The notes beneath the pieces are model-generated. The model saw only the letters and a list, made by a program, of their open reading frames with translations. It made no database searches and was not told the origin of the DNA. The position numbers were made by a program, and so were the translations under genes. 56,846 bases of DNA from CAYVXE01 sp964455375 (GTDB lineage: Bacteria; Zhuqueibacterota; Zhuqueibacteria; Oceanimicrobiales; Oceanimicrobiaceae): the NCBI GenBank assembly GCA_964455375.1, contig CAYVXE010000018.1, positions 1 to 56,846 on the forward strand, written 5' to 3'. This document shows, piece after piece, positions 1 through 8,113 of the stretch. Position 1 is the stretch's first letter. Each line of letters begins with the position of its first letter.

Positions 1-1183
1 TGTTAATTAAAACGGTAGAATGTGTACTCAGTGCTGTTTGAACATTATTTCGAGTGACTGTCTTTATAATATCAAAAAACTCTCTTTGCGCCGATGGGAA
101 TAAATGTGTTTCTGGTTCGTCAAAACACCATAGAAACTTTTTATTGGAACTATTATTACTCGGTGATTGTTGAGCCTTCCATTTTAGTAATGCAAACCAT
201 ATTTGTCTTTTTATGCCTTCGCCCTGTGAATCCAAATGAATATCACCATCCAAATTCCTTTTATTTAAAAATATATCTGTGATCTTGAATTGCATTTGAA
301 TGAACACATTGCTTTTAATTTTCTCTATACTTGGGACGTCCTTTGATAAAATTTCAGCTAGTTCAACCAAGTTCTTATTTATTTCCTCCTGAGCCAAGCT
401 TGTTTGTTTGTTTGCTAATTCCTGTAATGGCTTTAAATGCATTTCGATTGTTGAATTCATTACGTCATTGGTAAAGTTAGTCAATTCATTCAGAGAAAGA
501 TTCCAATCTAAATAACGATACTCAGGGAAAATATTTTTATCCATTTTGTATTCTGCCCAAATTCGTTTTAAATCATGTTTTTTATAAATTGCCCTTATTA
601 GCTCTATTTTTTTAAATCTTCCTGCTTTATTCTCATTTTCTATCTCGTCCTTAGATACTCCTTCATCTTTGACTATTTTATTTAAAGAAGTTGCACTTTC
701 ATTCCATAAAGAAGAGAACTTATCACTGTCCATTGTTACTAAGAAGTTTTGACTCAAAAACCGTTCTTGATCAAAAGTTTTTGCAAACCAAAGAATGTTA
801 TTATTTGAATTTTCGATAGCCCAGAGTAAGTGATTGGATAAACTGTCATGTTTATCAATTAAATCCTCATCCTCAACAACCATTTTGCCAATTATTATAC
901 ACTCCCTCTCATTGTAAGAAATTTCAGGTAAACCTTTTGTTTGTAATATTTCTTTAACAATATTCTCTTCTAAGCAAGTATTTGACAAGTCCTTTTTAGC
1001 TTTATCTTCTTTTTCAAAGTAAAAAGTCGATTTGCTGTCTAATAATAATCCTATTGCATTTAAGATAGTGGATTTTCCACTGTCATTAATACCTATGAAT
1101 ATATTTGGTTCGTCTTTATGAAAACACAGATTTAAATTTCGGCAGCTTTTATAATTAATTATGATAATTTCTGACAAATACAT
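1..1183 (-). CDS. AAA/ABC-type ATPase, OLD/RecF-like (3' end outside window)
   Basis: An open frame runs from ATG at 1183 off the left edge without a stop (about 394 codons seen). The N-terminus reads as the first strands of an ABC-type ATPase, followed by a Walker A GINDSGKST at about residues 30-38. Near the window edge are a Walker B/signature stretch FDEPETHLFP and an STHS H-loop. This is the head-domain layout of RecF/SMC-like AAA proteins (AAA_15/AAA_21, OLD family). The middle is helical and charged, as expected for the insertion. A GGAGAG lies about 10 bases upstream of the ATG. OLD-family proteins usually carry a C-terminal TOPRIM nuclease; that part would lie outside the window, so OLD nuclease, Gabija GajA or a lone ATPase cannot be separated. 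The neighbours are small accessory genes in decay, which fits an accessory or defence setting. Confidence 0.8.
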   Translation of the reverse strand, partial: MYLSEIIIINYKSCRNLNLCFHKDEPNIFIGINDSGKSTILNAIGLLLDSKSTFYFEKEDKAKKDLSNTCLEENIVKEILQTKGLPEISYNERECIIIGKMVVEDEDLIDKHDSLSNHLLWAIENSNNNILWFAKTFDQERFLSQNFLVTMDSDKFSSLWNESATSLNKIVKDEGVSKDEIENENKAGRFKKIELIRAIYKKHDLKRIWAEYKMDKNIFPEYRYLDWNLSLNELTNFTNDVMNSTIEMHLKPLQELANKQTSLAQEEINKNLVELAEILSKDVPSIEKIKSNVFIQMQFKITDIFLNKRNLDGDIHLDSQGEGIKRQIWFALLKWKAQQSPSNNSSNKKFLWCFDEPETHLFPSAQREFFDIIKTVTRNNVQTALSTHSTVLIN

Positions 1184-1276
1184 TTCACACACTCTCCATA
1201 AAGACAATGATACCTTTTTCTGGTAAAACGTTATTTCTAAAATATAATTGATGTGGTATTTTAATTTGCATTATGA

Positions 1277-1491
1277 TTACCTTGTTTTTTGATATCGATA
1301 ATTTGCTTTTTTGATATTCCTGCCAAAATACTGTCCATGTGAACTTGCATTCATTAACCCATTGTAAATATTTTCAGGTACGTTAAAATACTGATAAATA
1401 CCCCATAATTAAATTCAATTTCTATAATGCTATTTTCCAAGTCGTAGCCTACTGATGCTAAATTCGATGATTTAACTGCTATTCTTTCCAT
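1277..1491 (-). pseudogene. KTSC-domain protein, broken by a one-base frameshift
   Basis: Starting at ATG 1491 behind TTAGGAG, the frame gives MERIAVKSSNLASVGYD followed by LEIEF-like residues, the hallmark opening of the small KTSC domain. After the run of four C (four G on the coding strand) at 1401-1404 that frame stops early. The next frame continues perfectly with IYQYFNVPENIYNGLMNASS and ends at the TAA at 1277-1279. The total span is 215 bases, one short of a multiple of three, so a single base missing from the homopolymer explains it. Restored length would be about 71 residues, normal for KTSC. The function of the domain is not established. It could be a real mutation or a sequencing error at the G run. 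Confidence 0.8.
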
Positions 1492-1525
1492 TTCTAATCT
1501 CCTAATCAATTCAAATACAATACTT

Positions 1526-1672
1526 TTAATTAGTTATGGGTAACTCCCATATCAGGATTACCGGATTCACTGTGTCCACCAGTTTGAAATGCTCGGAACA
1601 AATCGTTACTGGCTTTACATAAAAACGAATCACATTATGCAAACAAATTGCTGAACAGATGATTGAGTTCAT
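1526..1672 (-). pseudogene. Degenerate copy A of a small WYL-like protein gene
   Basis: Reading from ATG 1672 gives MNSIICSAICLHNVIRFYV, then an out-of-family tail to a stop at 1526-1528. In another frame the same DNA encodes LFRAFQTGGHSESGNPD, which matches the middle of the small family that begins with AIR..NVIRFYYDGG and continues LRAYQxGGxSESGNP (WYL-like small proteins, about 90 residues, recalled from family knowledge). The segment between the N-terminal block and this middle block is missing, so the gene has an internal deletion plus a frameshift. Its first 63 bases (1621-1683) are about 90% identical to copy B at 2123-2185. Confidence 0.6.
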
Positions 1673-1706
1673 ATAGTCTCACCATGCGATTCCACCCTCC
1701 ACTTCT

Positions 1707-2069
1707 CTATTGATATTGCCAGAGGCAAATCTCGTTTCCATCGGGGTCTTCAAATGAAGCGAGCATGCCATTGTCTGTTTCCTGAACCGGCCTCGTATGA
1801 ATACCTTTCGCTTGCAACTCTTCTAAGGCTCGATGGATGTTATCAACTTTCAGGCAGAGACGGGCATTTCCACCTCCGTGAATCTTGTTCGCATTTGGAG
1901 TAGGAATAAGTTCAAATAAAACACCATCAATGTCAAAACGAGTAACAACATCCCGGGAGGTGAGTTTCAGACCCAGGACACCAGCATAGAAAGAGATGGC
2001 CCTTTCCATGTCCGTGACGTAGTAGAACACACAATCGAAGTGGAATTTCATTACAAACTCATTTCTCAA
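1707..2069 (-). CDS. VOC (glyoxalase/bleomycin-resistance) family protein
   Basis: The 120 residues have the single-chain vicinal-oxygen-chelate fold pattern: an N-terminal FYYVTDMERAISFYAGVLGL block, a central FELIPTP strand and a C-terminal FEDPDGNEICLWQ block. Members bind a divalent metal as dimers and act as glyoxalases, dioxygenases, isomerases or antibiotic-binding proteins; the substrate cannot be told from sequence. GAAGG sits about 8 bases before the first ATG, so the start at 2069 is acceptable, although a second Met six codons in (2051) is equally good for the domain. It is flanked on both sides by decayed copies of the same small gene, which suggests insertion into an accessory array. 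Confidence 0.85.
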   Translation of the reverse strand: MRNEFVMKFHFDCVFYYVTDMERAISFYAGVLGLKLTSRDVVTRFDIDGVLFELIPTPNANKIHGGGNARLCLKVDNIHRALEELQAKGIHTRPVQETDNGMLASFEDPDGNEICLWQYQ

Positions 2070-2081
2070 ACCTTCGGGAGA

Positions 2082-2174
2082 TTAAATATTCAATTCAGCA
2101 GTTCGGTAACCACCGTCATAATAAAAACGAATCACATTATGCGGGCGAATTGCTGAACAGATGATTGAGTTCAT
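2082..2174 (-). pseudogene. Degenerate copy B of the small WYL-like protein gene
   Basis: A 30-codon frame from ATG 2174 reads MNSIICSAIRPHNVIRFYYD and continues with a GGYRTAEL block, then stops at 2082-2084. This is only the N-terminal third of the family, whose members continue with a VEPxxxG block and the SESGNP block. It is a better preserved version of the opening of copy A (57 of 63 bases identical, with four of the six differences in one small cluster), but everything after about residue 28 is lost. The VOC gene starts 12 bases downstream. Confidence 0.6.
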
Positions 2175-2261
2175 ATAATTTCACCTACATTTTATAATAT
2201 TACCACGAAAGACAGGCACAGGTAGAAAAATACAATTTTTTTCACGAACTGTCAAAAAAAA

Positions 2262-2474
2262 GCCACAAATTTACGCGGATTAAACACGGATGAGAAACGA
2301 AAGCATGTTAATTTCGGTTTTCTCTATTAAAAGTCCATGAGCAAGCCAGTGTCGTTGAGAAATTCTTTCGAAAAATATTTGAGTGAAATATTAACCAATT
2401 CACGCCTGACTTGAATTATCTATTCTAATATTCGAAACTACTTTTATCCGTGTCAATCCGGGTTAATCAGTGGC
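2262..2474. repeat. Imperfect ~31-bp inverted repeat bounding a 150-bp element
   Basis: The left arm at 2262-2292 begins GCCACAAATTTACGCGGATT. The right arm at 2444-2474 is its imperfect reverse complement (GCCACTGATTAACCCGGATT when read on the minus strand). The enclosed DNA is AT-rich and non-coding. The arms look like the ACGGATTAACACGGAT-type intergenic boilerplate found in many FCB genomes; it may be a non-autonomous element. Confidence 0.5.
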
Positions 2475-2483
2475 TAACAATTT

Positions 2484-2498
2484 TGCGGCTTTGCCGCA
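2484..2498. repeat. Short perfect hairpin TGCGGC-TTT-GCCGCA
   Basis: A six-base-pair perfect stem with a three-base loop lies just after the right arm of the larger inverted repeat. A related hairpin (GCGG-GGCTTCG-CCGC) occurs near 51.68 kb, so it may be a dispersed short palindrome rather than a terminator. Confidence 0.45.
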
Positions 2499-2629
2499 CC
2501 GGGACTACTCAACATAAATTAACTTCTGCAGCAAAAATTGCTGAAATAATGGCATTGACAGGTGTCAGATATTATATACGTTCATCAGTGTGCGGGGCAA
2601 GTTTAGGCAATGGCATTTGGTTATGACAT

Positions 2630-2655
2630 CCCCCTAAATCCCCCTTCAAAGGGAG
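2630..2655. repeat. CCCCCTAAATCCCCC...GGGAG dispersed palindrome
   Basis: The sequence reads CCCCCTAAATCCCCCTTCAA followed by AGGGAG, a widespread intergenic palindrome type in bacterial genomes. The arms pair imperfectly. No gene is nearby on either strand. Confidence 0.45.
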
Positions 2656-2697
2656 ACTGCCCCGCAACACTTGGGGCTGTCCCAAAAGTCAAAAAAC

Positions 2698-2838
2698 GTT
2701 GTCATTTCGAATCAGGCGGAAGCCTGAGGAGAAATCTGAGCCTGAGACAGAGCGTGACATAAGTGTCTGTTTTTATAAGGTATCATGATTAATGCCTCAC
2801 CAGATCCCTCTCTGGCAACTGCCGGATCGGAATGACAA
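2698..2838. repeat. TTGTCATTTCGA...CGGAATGACAA bounded repeat
   Basis: The element opens with TTGTCATTTCGA and closes with CGGAATGACAA in inverted orientation, around a GC-richer core with internal dyads (CAGGCGGAAGCCTG). This is the recognisable GTCATTTCGAA/GGAATGACA family of intergenic repeats. Non-coding. Confidence 0.5.
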
Positions 2839-3308
2839 ATCGGAGCATTTTAGACGACCCCTGACTTCGAAATAAGTCAATAGCAAAAGAAGCAGCATTC
2901 CTAAACATGAAGTTGAAGAACATAAATCTAATTCATATCGCACATAACCGGACATTTGTGATAGACGTTAAGAATTTTCCGCGTCGTTGAGCCGTGCCGG
3001 TACCCTCTGATTTCAAGCGGAACACGAAACATGACCTTACAAGCTAAACACGGCCTGAAGGCACGTGCCACACGATTTTTTAGTCTTGTGTGGCAAGGGC
3101 GCGCAAAGAAAATGGTAGTGATTTGTTATGAGGCAATAGGCAAGCACGCCGACACCGTATTTTCTTTAACCCGCCTTTATCTCGCGGAGAAGATATAGAT
3201 AACGTCTCTCGCTGAAGAAAATATTCTATTTATTACAGCCCCGGTTGTAGACATGGTAGATCTGGTTTTGAGCAAAGGGTTTGCTCATCGGGATTTTCTG
3301 TAGAACAA

Positions 3309-3341
3309 AACCTTGCGAAGGTTTGAAACCTTCGCAAGGTT
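3309..3341. terminator. Perfect 13-bp stem-loop after the 14-heme cytochrome gene
   Basis: AACCTTGCGAAGG and CCTTCGCAAGGTT form a perfect stem around a seven-base loop, about 35 bases downstream of the stop codon at 3375. On the minus strand the stem is followed by TTTTG, so it can serve as a Rho-independent terminator. The same palindrome type also occurs as a dispersed repeat in other genomes, so the role may be dual. Confidence 0.6.
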
Positions 3342-3374
3342 ATTTAGTGCACTCTTTTTTCATCTAAAATCGTA

Positions 3375-4556
3375 TCAGTTGTCTTTTGGGCCGTGACAAT
3401 AGCCGCAGAATCCAACCCCTGCCTGGTTTGTATCTGTATGACAGGAAAAACAAACAGCCGTGTCGTCATCATGGTAGCTGGAGCCTTCGCCGAATCGATT
3501 TTTAAACCCGCCTTCGTGGGTTTTGGGGTTGGTGCCAAGCACACCGTCGAAATCCGTATGACACAACAAGCAGGTAGGATCGTCTCCCTGCGTACTGTGA
3601 CATCCGGCGCAACTTTCGATATCACGCTTTGCCAGTTCCGCATGCCGACCACCACCGGTACCCACAACACCGGCCAGCGCCCCCCAGTCCGGCCCGCCGT
3701 GCCACAGCGGTTTGCCGGCCACATCGACGCCCTCGGACTCATGGCAACTCTGGCAGAAGTTGTTGGTTTCATGACAGACGGCACACTCCTGGGTTCGTCC
3801 CTGTGCTTCCAAAGGATGCGTAAAACGGAAGTTCAATTCATGAACCCGTGTAACAACTAACCCCTTGGTGCCTATGCCGGACGGATAAAACGGTGTCTGA
3901 ATGTCTTTGTTTGAACCGGAGGTGGTGGTGAAAAGAGAAGCGCCCTCATGGCATTCAGCGCAATCGTTGTCTGTGTGACAAACCGCACATTCCTCCTCGC
4001 CAAATCGAGCGACATTTTTATGTGTCACCATATAATCTGCCGTGTGATCTTGCGGGCGTAAATTCAAGGTGCTGGTATGGCAATTGGTGCATTCCAGAGG
4101 AGCCTGCACATTGTTATGGCATTGGGAACAAACCTGCATCTCCGGAAGATTCTTTTTAGTGGCAAAATCGACTTTTTCTATATCTCTGTGGCAGGTTTGG
4201 CATTTTATATCTTTCATGCCCACATGCAATTTATGATTAAAACGTAATGTTTTTTGAGGGCGTGGTAATGCCTGCCAATTTTCTTCTTCTCCAATATGAC
4301 ATTTTGTACAATTGTCCTCGGAATCAACGTCATGGCAATAGCCACATCTTTCCATATCAGGGAAGAGATCGTCTGTGGAAGTCACACTGGTCTCAGCACT
4401 GGCATGACAGTCGGTACAGAAGGCTTCCGCTTCCGTTACATGGAATTTATGTGAAAACTTTATGAGCTTATCAAATTTTTGCTGAGAAAATGAACGTCCA
4501 TTTAAGCTGAACAATAAAATGATGACAAAACCGGCAAACCAATATTTTTTATTCAT
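3375..4556 (-). CDS. Exported 14-heme cytochrome c
   Basis: The 393-residue protein starts with a Sec signal peptide (hydrophobic segment at about 8-23, then SFSQQ) and contains 14 CXXCH motifs. The first part has two c7/c3-like openings, FSHKFHV..CTDCH and FNHKLHV..CQTCH. A Gly-rich linker near residue 285 separates ten motifs from the last four. No membrane anchor follows, so it is probably periplasmic or sits in an outer-membrane conduit. It directly follows a predicted beta-barrel gene (33-base gap), the gene order of porin-cytochrome complexes. GGAACTC precedes the ATG. It is last in the 9.0-3.4 kb operon and ends at a strong hairpin. The exact family is not recognised; the electron-transfer role is secure from heme content. 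Confidence 0.85.
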   Translation of the reverse strand: MNKKYWFAGFVIILLFSLNGRSFSQQKFDKLIKFSHKFHVTEAEAFCTDCHASAETSVTSTDDLFPDMERCGYCHDVDSEDNCTKCHIGEEENWQALPRPQKTLRFNHKLHVGMKDIKCQTCHRDIEKVDFATKKNLPEMQVCSQCHNNVQAPLECTNCHTSTLNLRPQDHTADYMVTHKNVARFGEEECAVCHTDNDCAECHEGASLFTTTSGSNKDIQTPFYPSGIGTKGLVVTRVHELNFRFTHPLEAQGRTQECAVCHETNNFCQSCHESEGVDVAGKPLWHGGPDWGALAGVVGTGGGRHAELAKRDIESCAGCHSTQGDDPTCLLCHTDFDGVLGTNPKTHEGGFKNRFGEGSSYHDDDTAVCFSCHTDTNQAGVGFCGYCHGPKDN

Positions 4557-4589
4557 GAGTTCCGTTTCTTTACAAAAAAACTTAATAAA

Positions 4590-5867
4590 TTAATGGATTT
4601 TAAATGCCCAATAATTGGCTTTCGCAAAAATTCTGAAATCATTATTGAAGAATTTATTGCGCGCTCCCTGGCCAATGATATCCAATGAAAAATGTTTTCC
4701 AGGCCGGTAGTTCACGCCCAGGCTGCCGGTCAAAGAGGTAGAATTGTCACTGTTTTCATTAAACAAACCGTAGCGGGCAAACCCGGTGCTGGCAGTGAGA
4801 CCCAGTTTGTCCGTCAAAGGATAATTAGCTGCCGCATAGACCCCATTATTTTCACCGCCGTAACCTCTGCGAAAATTATAGCCAAACGATCCGTATTTAT
4901 TGCGCACGCCCAAACTAAAGCGCACGGTTTCGTCACCATCGTAATTTATAAATCCGAAATTACCGTTTACAAACCAGGTTTGATTGATACGGTAATTTGC
5001 TCTAAAACCATAGTCCTGTGTGTTCTTCTGATTAAAAACAGAAAAAATTGAGTTTGCGTCTATGAACGGAGCCCGGTGCAGGAATTCAGCGGCAACATCC
5101 AACCTGTCTGTTGCTTTGAACTTTAGCTCCACCTGCCCTTTTCGTACATGCCGTTGTTCCACATCGAAATCGAGTCGACCGTACGCACTAACCCATTTTG
5201 TCAATGAACGATATAAGTCGAGTCCGGCCAGGGTTTGTTCGCGGCTTTCAGTCCTGATAATTTTTTGTGTGTACCGTCCCGGTGCAGAATAAGCCACCGG
5301 TCGTCTGTCCCGTTTTATGAAGCTCAGCAATACTTTTGTCCCGAAAAGATTTTTGGCGCCGGCGCGAAATCCAAATGCGTGTGCGTCATCCCACGTGGTA
5401 ATAGCCACCTCATTGACAACGGGAACCAAAAACCCGACAAAACCACCAAACGTAAACTTTTTTCCGGCCCGTAACGACACGTCAACGCCATCAATACTGC
5501 CGTAAACCACCCCCGAATAAATCCGTTGGCGACCGACCCTCACTTTGCGCAGAATACCTTTTCTCTCATGCCATTGGAAATAAGCACTGTAAACGCGGGG
5601 GATGGGATCCTGGTCTGCATCTCTGGCGATATCCTGAGAGGCCAATCCGTTAAAATGGAATGACAATTTATTGTTCGCCATCTGTCCCAAAGTGAGTTGT
5701 GCCGTCTGATAAATCCGAAAATGATTTTGTGATTTCGTCTCTGAAAGATAGCGTTTCCATGTGTAAAAAGACGTGGAAAACCGTGCGTTTACAGACTGCG
5801 AATAAGTAAAACCCGGACAAACAATCAAAGCCACAAGAACGAATTTAAAAATATTTTTCATCTCCAT
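4590..5867 (-). CDS. Outer-membrane beta-barrel protein, putative porin of a cytochrome conduit
   Basis: The 425 residues begin with a signal peptide (second Met MKNIFKFVLVALIVC, cleavage near TYSQS). They then show alternating polar/hydrophobic strands rich in aromatic girdle residues, with short turns and long loops (for example GRQRIYSGVVYGSIDGVDVS), ending in a strand with terminal aromatic/basic residues (NYWAFKIH). This is typical of a 16- to 22-strand barrel. No heme motif is present. Its place between a 14-heme cytochrome and a NapC-like quinol oxidase suggests a sheath that lets a cytochrome cross the outer membrane, as MtrB, PioB or Geobacter OmbB do. No sequence match to those families was recognised, so a plain porin remains possible. 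Confidence 0.7.
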   Translation of the reverse strand: MEMKNIFKFVLVALIVCPGFTYSQSVNARFSTSFYTWKRYLSETKSQNHFRIYQTAQLTLGQMANNKLSFHFNGLASQDIARDADQDPIPRVYSAYFQWHERKGILRKVRVGRQRIYSGVVYGSIDGVDVSLRAGKKFTFGGFVGFLVPVVNEVAITTWDDAHAFGFRAGAKNLFGTKVLLSFIKRDRRPVAYSAPGRYTQKIIRTESREQTLAGLDLYRSLTKWVSAYGRLDFDVEQRHVRKGQVELKFKATDRLDVAAEFLHRAPFIDANSIFSVFNQKNTQDYGFRANYRINQTWFVNGNFGFINYDGDETVRFSLGVRNKYGSFGYNFRRGYGGENNGVYAAANYPLTDKLGLTASTGFARYGLFNENSDNSTSLTGSLGVNYRPGKHFSLDIIGQGARNKFFNNDFRIFAKANYWAFKIH

Positions 5868-5918
5868 ACAATTACTTAGAATTTAAATAAAAGGTCTATT
5901 GGCTGTACACATCTGATG

Positions 5919-7430
5919 CTACAACTGTGACGTTCCGGTATGACATTCACTGCAAGGCGTCTCGCGCCACGCTTCATCAATATCCACCGGATGTTTGAAT
6001 TCCAACCCGTCGAGATCGACCACTTTCGCATCACCGTCATTCCCTTGTGACAGGATACTATGGCAACTGTTACAATCATGTGTAATGACCTCTCCGGTTT
6101 CACTTACATGATTCCCATCGTGGCAGCGAAAGCAGCCTGAATTCGCAAAATGCCCGATATTTTCCGGATATTCATCCCACCTTACTTTCATCTCCGGGAA
6201 AAAGTTGTTTCGGTAAATCCGCTGCACTTGCACGATGGTTGTATCGATGTCAGCCGCACGGGACTCAGCAATTTCCGGGAATTCATCCTCGTATGCCTGC
6301 TTAACATGCTCAGCAATTCCAATCATTGCCGAATCCGTGGTTGAATAATCCTCAATCAACGATTCGATGGCAAATTGTTTAACGGACGGTAACGTCCGGT
6401 CAATTTTGTTAGCTGTAATGGCCTGCTCCACGGTTTTATCGGGCGAGAGATAATTATGGGCCGGACGGTTGTGGCAATCAATACAATCCATCGTTCGCAT
6501 TTCATAGTTGGCAACAGAATCAGGTTCAATTGGTTCATCCTGACTGATAAATATGCGCTCTTTTCCGTTCCTGTCCCGAACCCGCACCCAGGGGATGTCC
6601 TGTCTTTTATCGTCAGTAGCAATATAGTCTATTTGATTGTCAAGGTTTAAATGCCAATGAATACCGATTGCTTTTCCTGTTTCTCTATCGCCGCCACCCG
6701 TTTTAATGAGCATACGGATGGGCCATGCTGTGTTTTCTTCATCAGCCAGATAATGATTAATTAATTTTTCTGTGGAACCGTGAAACTTATCGGGCCAGTG
6801 ACATTGCTCACAGGTTTCCCTTGCAGGCCGCAAATTTTTAATTGGAGTCGGTATCGGTTTGGGATATTTATTAAACAGCGCCGAATAAACCTGGTAAGCA
6901 CCGGATAATTTCGACTGGACATACCAGCCTGCCCCGGCTCCCACATGACACTCTGCACAGGTGACCCTGGCATGCGGTGAATTCTGATAGGCGGTATATT
7001 CAGGTTTCATAACTGTGTGACAAATTTGACCGCAGAACGTTACGGATTCAGTAAATTCGTATGCCTGATAACTGCCAACCGCAGTTGCAAGCAGGAAAAT
7101 TGAAGTGCCAATCAGAAATATTGTTACAGCCAGCCGGTGCGATTTTTTTCCCAGATCGACATAAAAGGCTTTTGGCAATTCTCCTTTTTCTAATTTTAAA
7201 CGGCGTTTACGCTCAATAATCATCCCTATTGGGATAAGAATTAATCCAAATATTAAAAAAACCGGAATCACAATAAATACCAAAATTCCCATATAAGGAG
7301 CGGTATGTTGGCTAAAAGCGTCCAAAAGGACTAAAAACAATATCGTACAAAAACTGACCAGCGCTAATGCCGCGCCTAACGCACTAATAGGATTATATAC
7401 TGCACTCGGAAGTCGTTTCTTCATTTTCAT
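5919..7430 (-). CDS. ImcH-like NapC/NirT-family heptaheme inner-membrane cytochrome
   Basis: The 503-residue protein has three hydrophobic segments in the first 125 residues (about 14-37, 46-70, 100-120). A NapC/NirT domain follows whose first heme site is CGQICHTVM (a CX3CH with the family's nearby Met) and whose second is CAECHVGAG. Further motifs are CEQCH, CIDCH, CFRCH, CNSCH and CSECH, giving seven sites. Family members oxidise menaquinol and pass electrons to periplasmic cytochromes. The length, the extra N-terminal helices and seven hemes resemble Geobacter ImcH, which is used with higher-potential extracellular acceptors. It lies upstream of the barrel and 14-heme genes, so it is the likely inner-membrane entry of that conduit. 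The ImcH label is by resemblance only. Confidence 0.75.
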   Translation of the reverse strand: MKMKKRLPSAVYNPISALGAALALVSFCTILFLVLLDAFSQHTAPYMGILVFIVIPVFLIFGLILIPIGMIIERKRRLKLEKGELPKAFYVDLGKKSHRLAVTIFLIGTSIFLLATAVGSYQAYEFTESVTFCGQICHTVMKPEYTAYQNSPHARVTCAECHVGAGAGWYVQSKLSGAYQVYSALFNKYPKPIPTPIKNLRPARETCEQCHWPDKFHGSTEKLINHYLADEENTAWPIRMLIKTGGGDRETGKAIGIHWHLNLDNQIDYIATDDKRQDIPWVRVRDRNGKERIFISQDEPIEPDSVANYEMRTMDCIDCHNRPAHNYLSPDKTVEQAITANKIDRTLPSVKQFAIESLIEDYSTTDSAMIGIAEHVKQAYEDEFPEIAESRAADIDTTIVQVQRIYRNNFFPEMKVRWDEYPENIGHFANSGCFRCHDGNHVSETGEVITHDCNSCHSILSQGNDGDAKVVDLDGLEFKHPVDIDEAWRETPCSECHTGTSQL

Positions 7431-7510
7431 ATTTCTACAGTGGACTCGAACAATTCATATAAAAACCGGAGGCGGTTGCCTCCGGCCTTGATTTCAACAT
7501 AACTTAAAGC

Positions 7511-8062
7511 TTATTTCTTCGGAATTGGGTGCGCAATTTTTGCAACCATTTCCTTAAATACAAACTTTTTGTACTTCGGGCTCTCTTCATTATGGCATGT
7601 TACACAAGATTTTTCATCGGGAAGCGTTAAACCGTAATCGGCAGGCTTGAGGGTTCCGGCGGTGATTGCCTTCATGGTCTTACGACTTTTGTAGTTAGAA
7701 CCTGCACCATGACATGCCTCACAACTAATCCCTTCTTCCATGGTCAATTTTGGTCCCTTTAATTTAACATCTACGCCGAAAGCAGTTACGTGACATTTCA
7801 AACATTTGTCGGATTTAGACGGATCGGCAATCCCCTTCTTTTTGGCGATGGCCAAGGCTTCTTCACCCTTTAATGTTTCAAATGCTTTTGCATGCTTGGA
7901 GGCTTTCCAAATTTTATACTGCGCACCAGATTTTTTTGTCATGTGACATGCCTTGCACGTTTTCACGCCGCCATAAACAGCTGCTTTTTTCGTTTGTGCC
8001 TGTAAATTTGAAAACATCATACCCATCAGTAAAATAAAAGTTAAAGACAACAATTTCCTCAT
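7511..8062 (-). CDS. Cytochrome c554/c'-like tetraheme protein
   Basis: The 183-residue exported protein (signal peptide to about residue 22, LQAQ) carries CKACH, CLKCH, CEACH and CVTCH. The opening YGGVKTCKACH..YKIWKASKHAKAF is the usual start of cytochrome c554-type modules, in which SKHAKAF supplies a distal histidine. It is probably a soluble periplasmic shuttle between the ImcH-like membrane protein and the outer-membrane cytochromes. It sits 80 bases upstream of the ImcH-like gene and 51 bases downstream of the lipoprotein gene. A GAGGAG Shine-Dalgarno precedes the ATG (8063-8075). Related proteins with this layout are also found near nitrite or sulfur reductases. Confidence 0.8.
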   Translation of the reverse strand: MRKLLSLTFILLMGMMFSNLQAQTKKAAVYGGVKTCKACHMTKKSGAQYKIWKASKHAKAFETLKGEEALAIAKKKGIADPSKSDKCLKCHVTAFGVDVKLKGPKLTMEEGISCEACHGAGSNYKSRKTMKAITAGTLKPADYGLTLPDEKSCVTCHNEESPKYKKFVFKEMVAKIAHPIPKK

Positions 8063-8113
8063 GACTGACTCCTCTTTAATTGTTAATTATGCCATTATAA
8101 TGATCCGAACTAA

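Larger units (their letters stand above)
2190..3374. other. Gene-free, repeat-rich spacer
   Basis: No convincing coding frame is seen on either strand over about 1.1 kb. The stretch holds several separate inverted-repeat elements (listed individually) of the kind dispersed in FCB-group genomes, and it separates the accessory pocket from the cytochrome clusters. Confidence 0.6.

Noticed and set aside
2101..2157. Integron attC-like site formed by GTTCGGT and GCTGAAC around the repeated segment beside the VOC gene
   Set aside because: The core boxes are in the wrong order (GTT...AAC rather than AAC...GTT), each has a mismatch, and the repeated DNA is explained by remnants of a small protein gene.
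2698..2838. CRISPR-like or riboswitch element in the repeat-rich spacer
   Set aside because: The palindromes are of different types and irregularly spaced, with no repeat-spacer periodicity and no aptamer-like conserved core.
3344..3784. 146-residue frame overlapping the 14-heme cytochrome gene
   Set aside because: It is a shifted-frame shadow; the CXXCH-rich frame is plainly the coding one.
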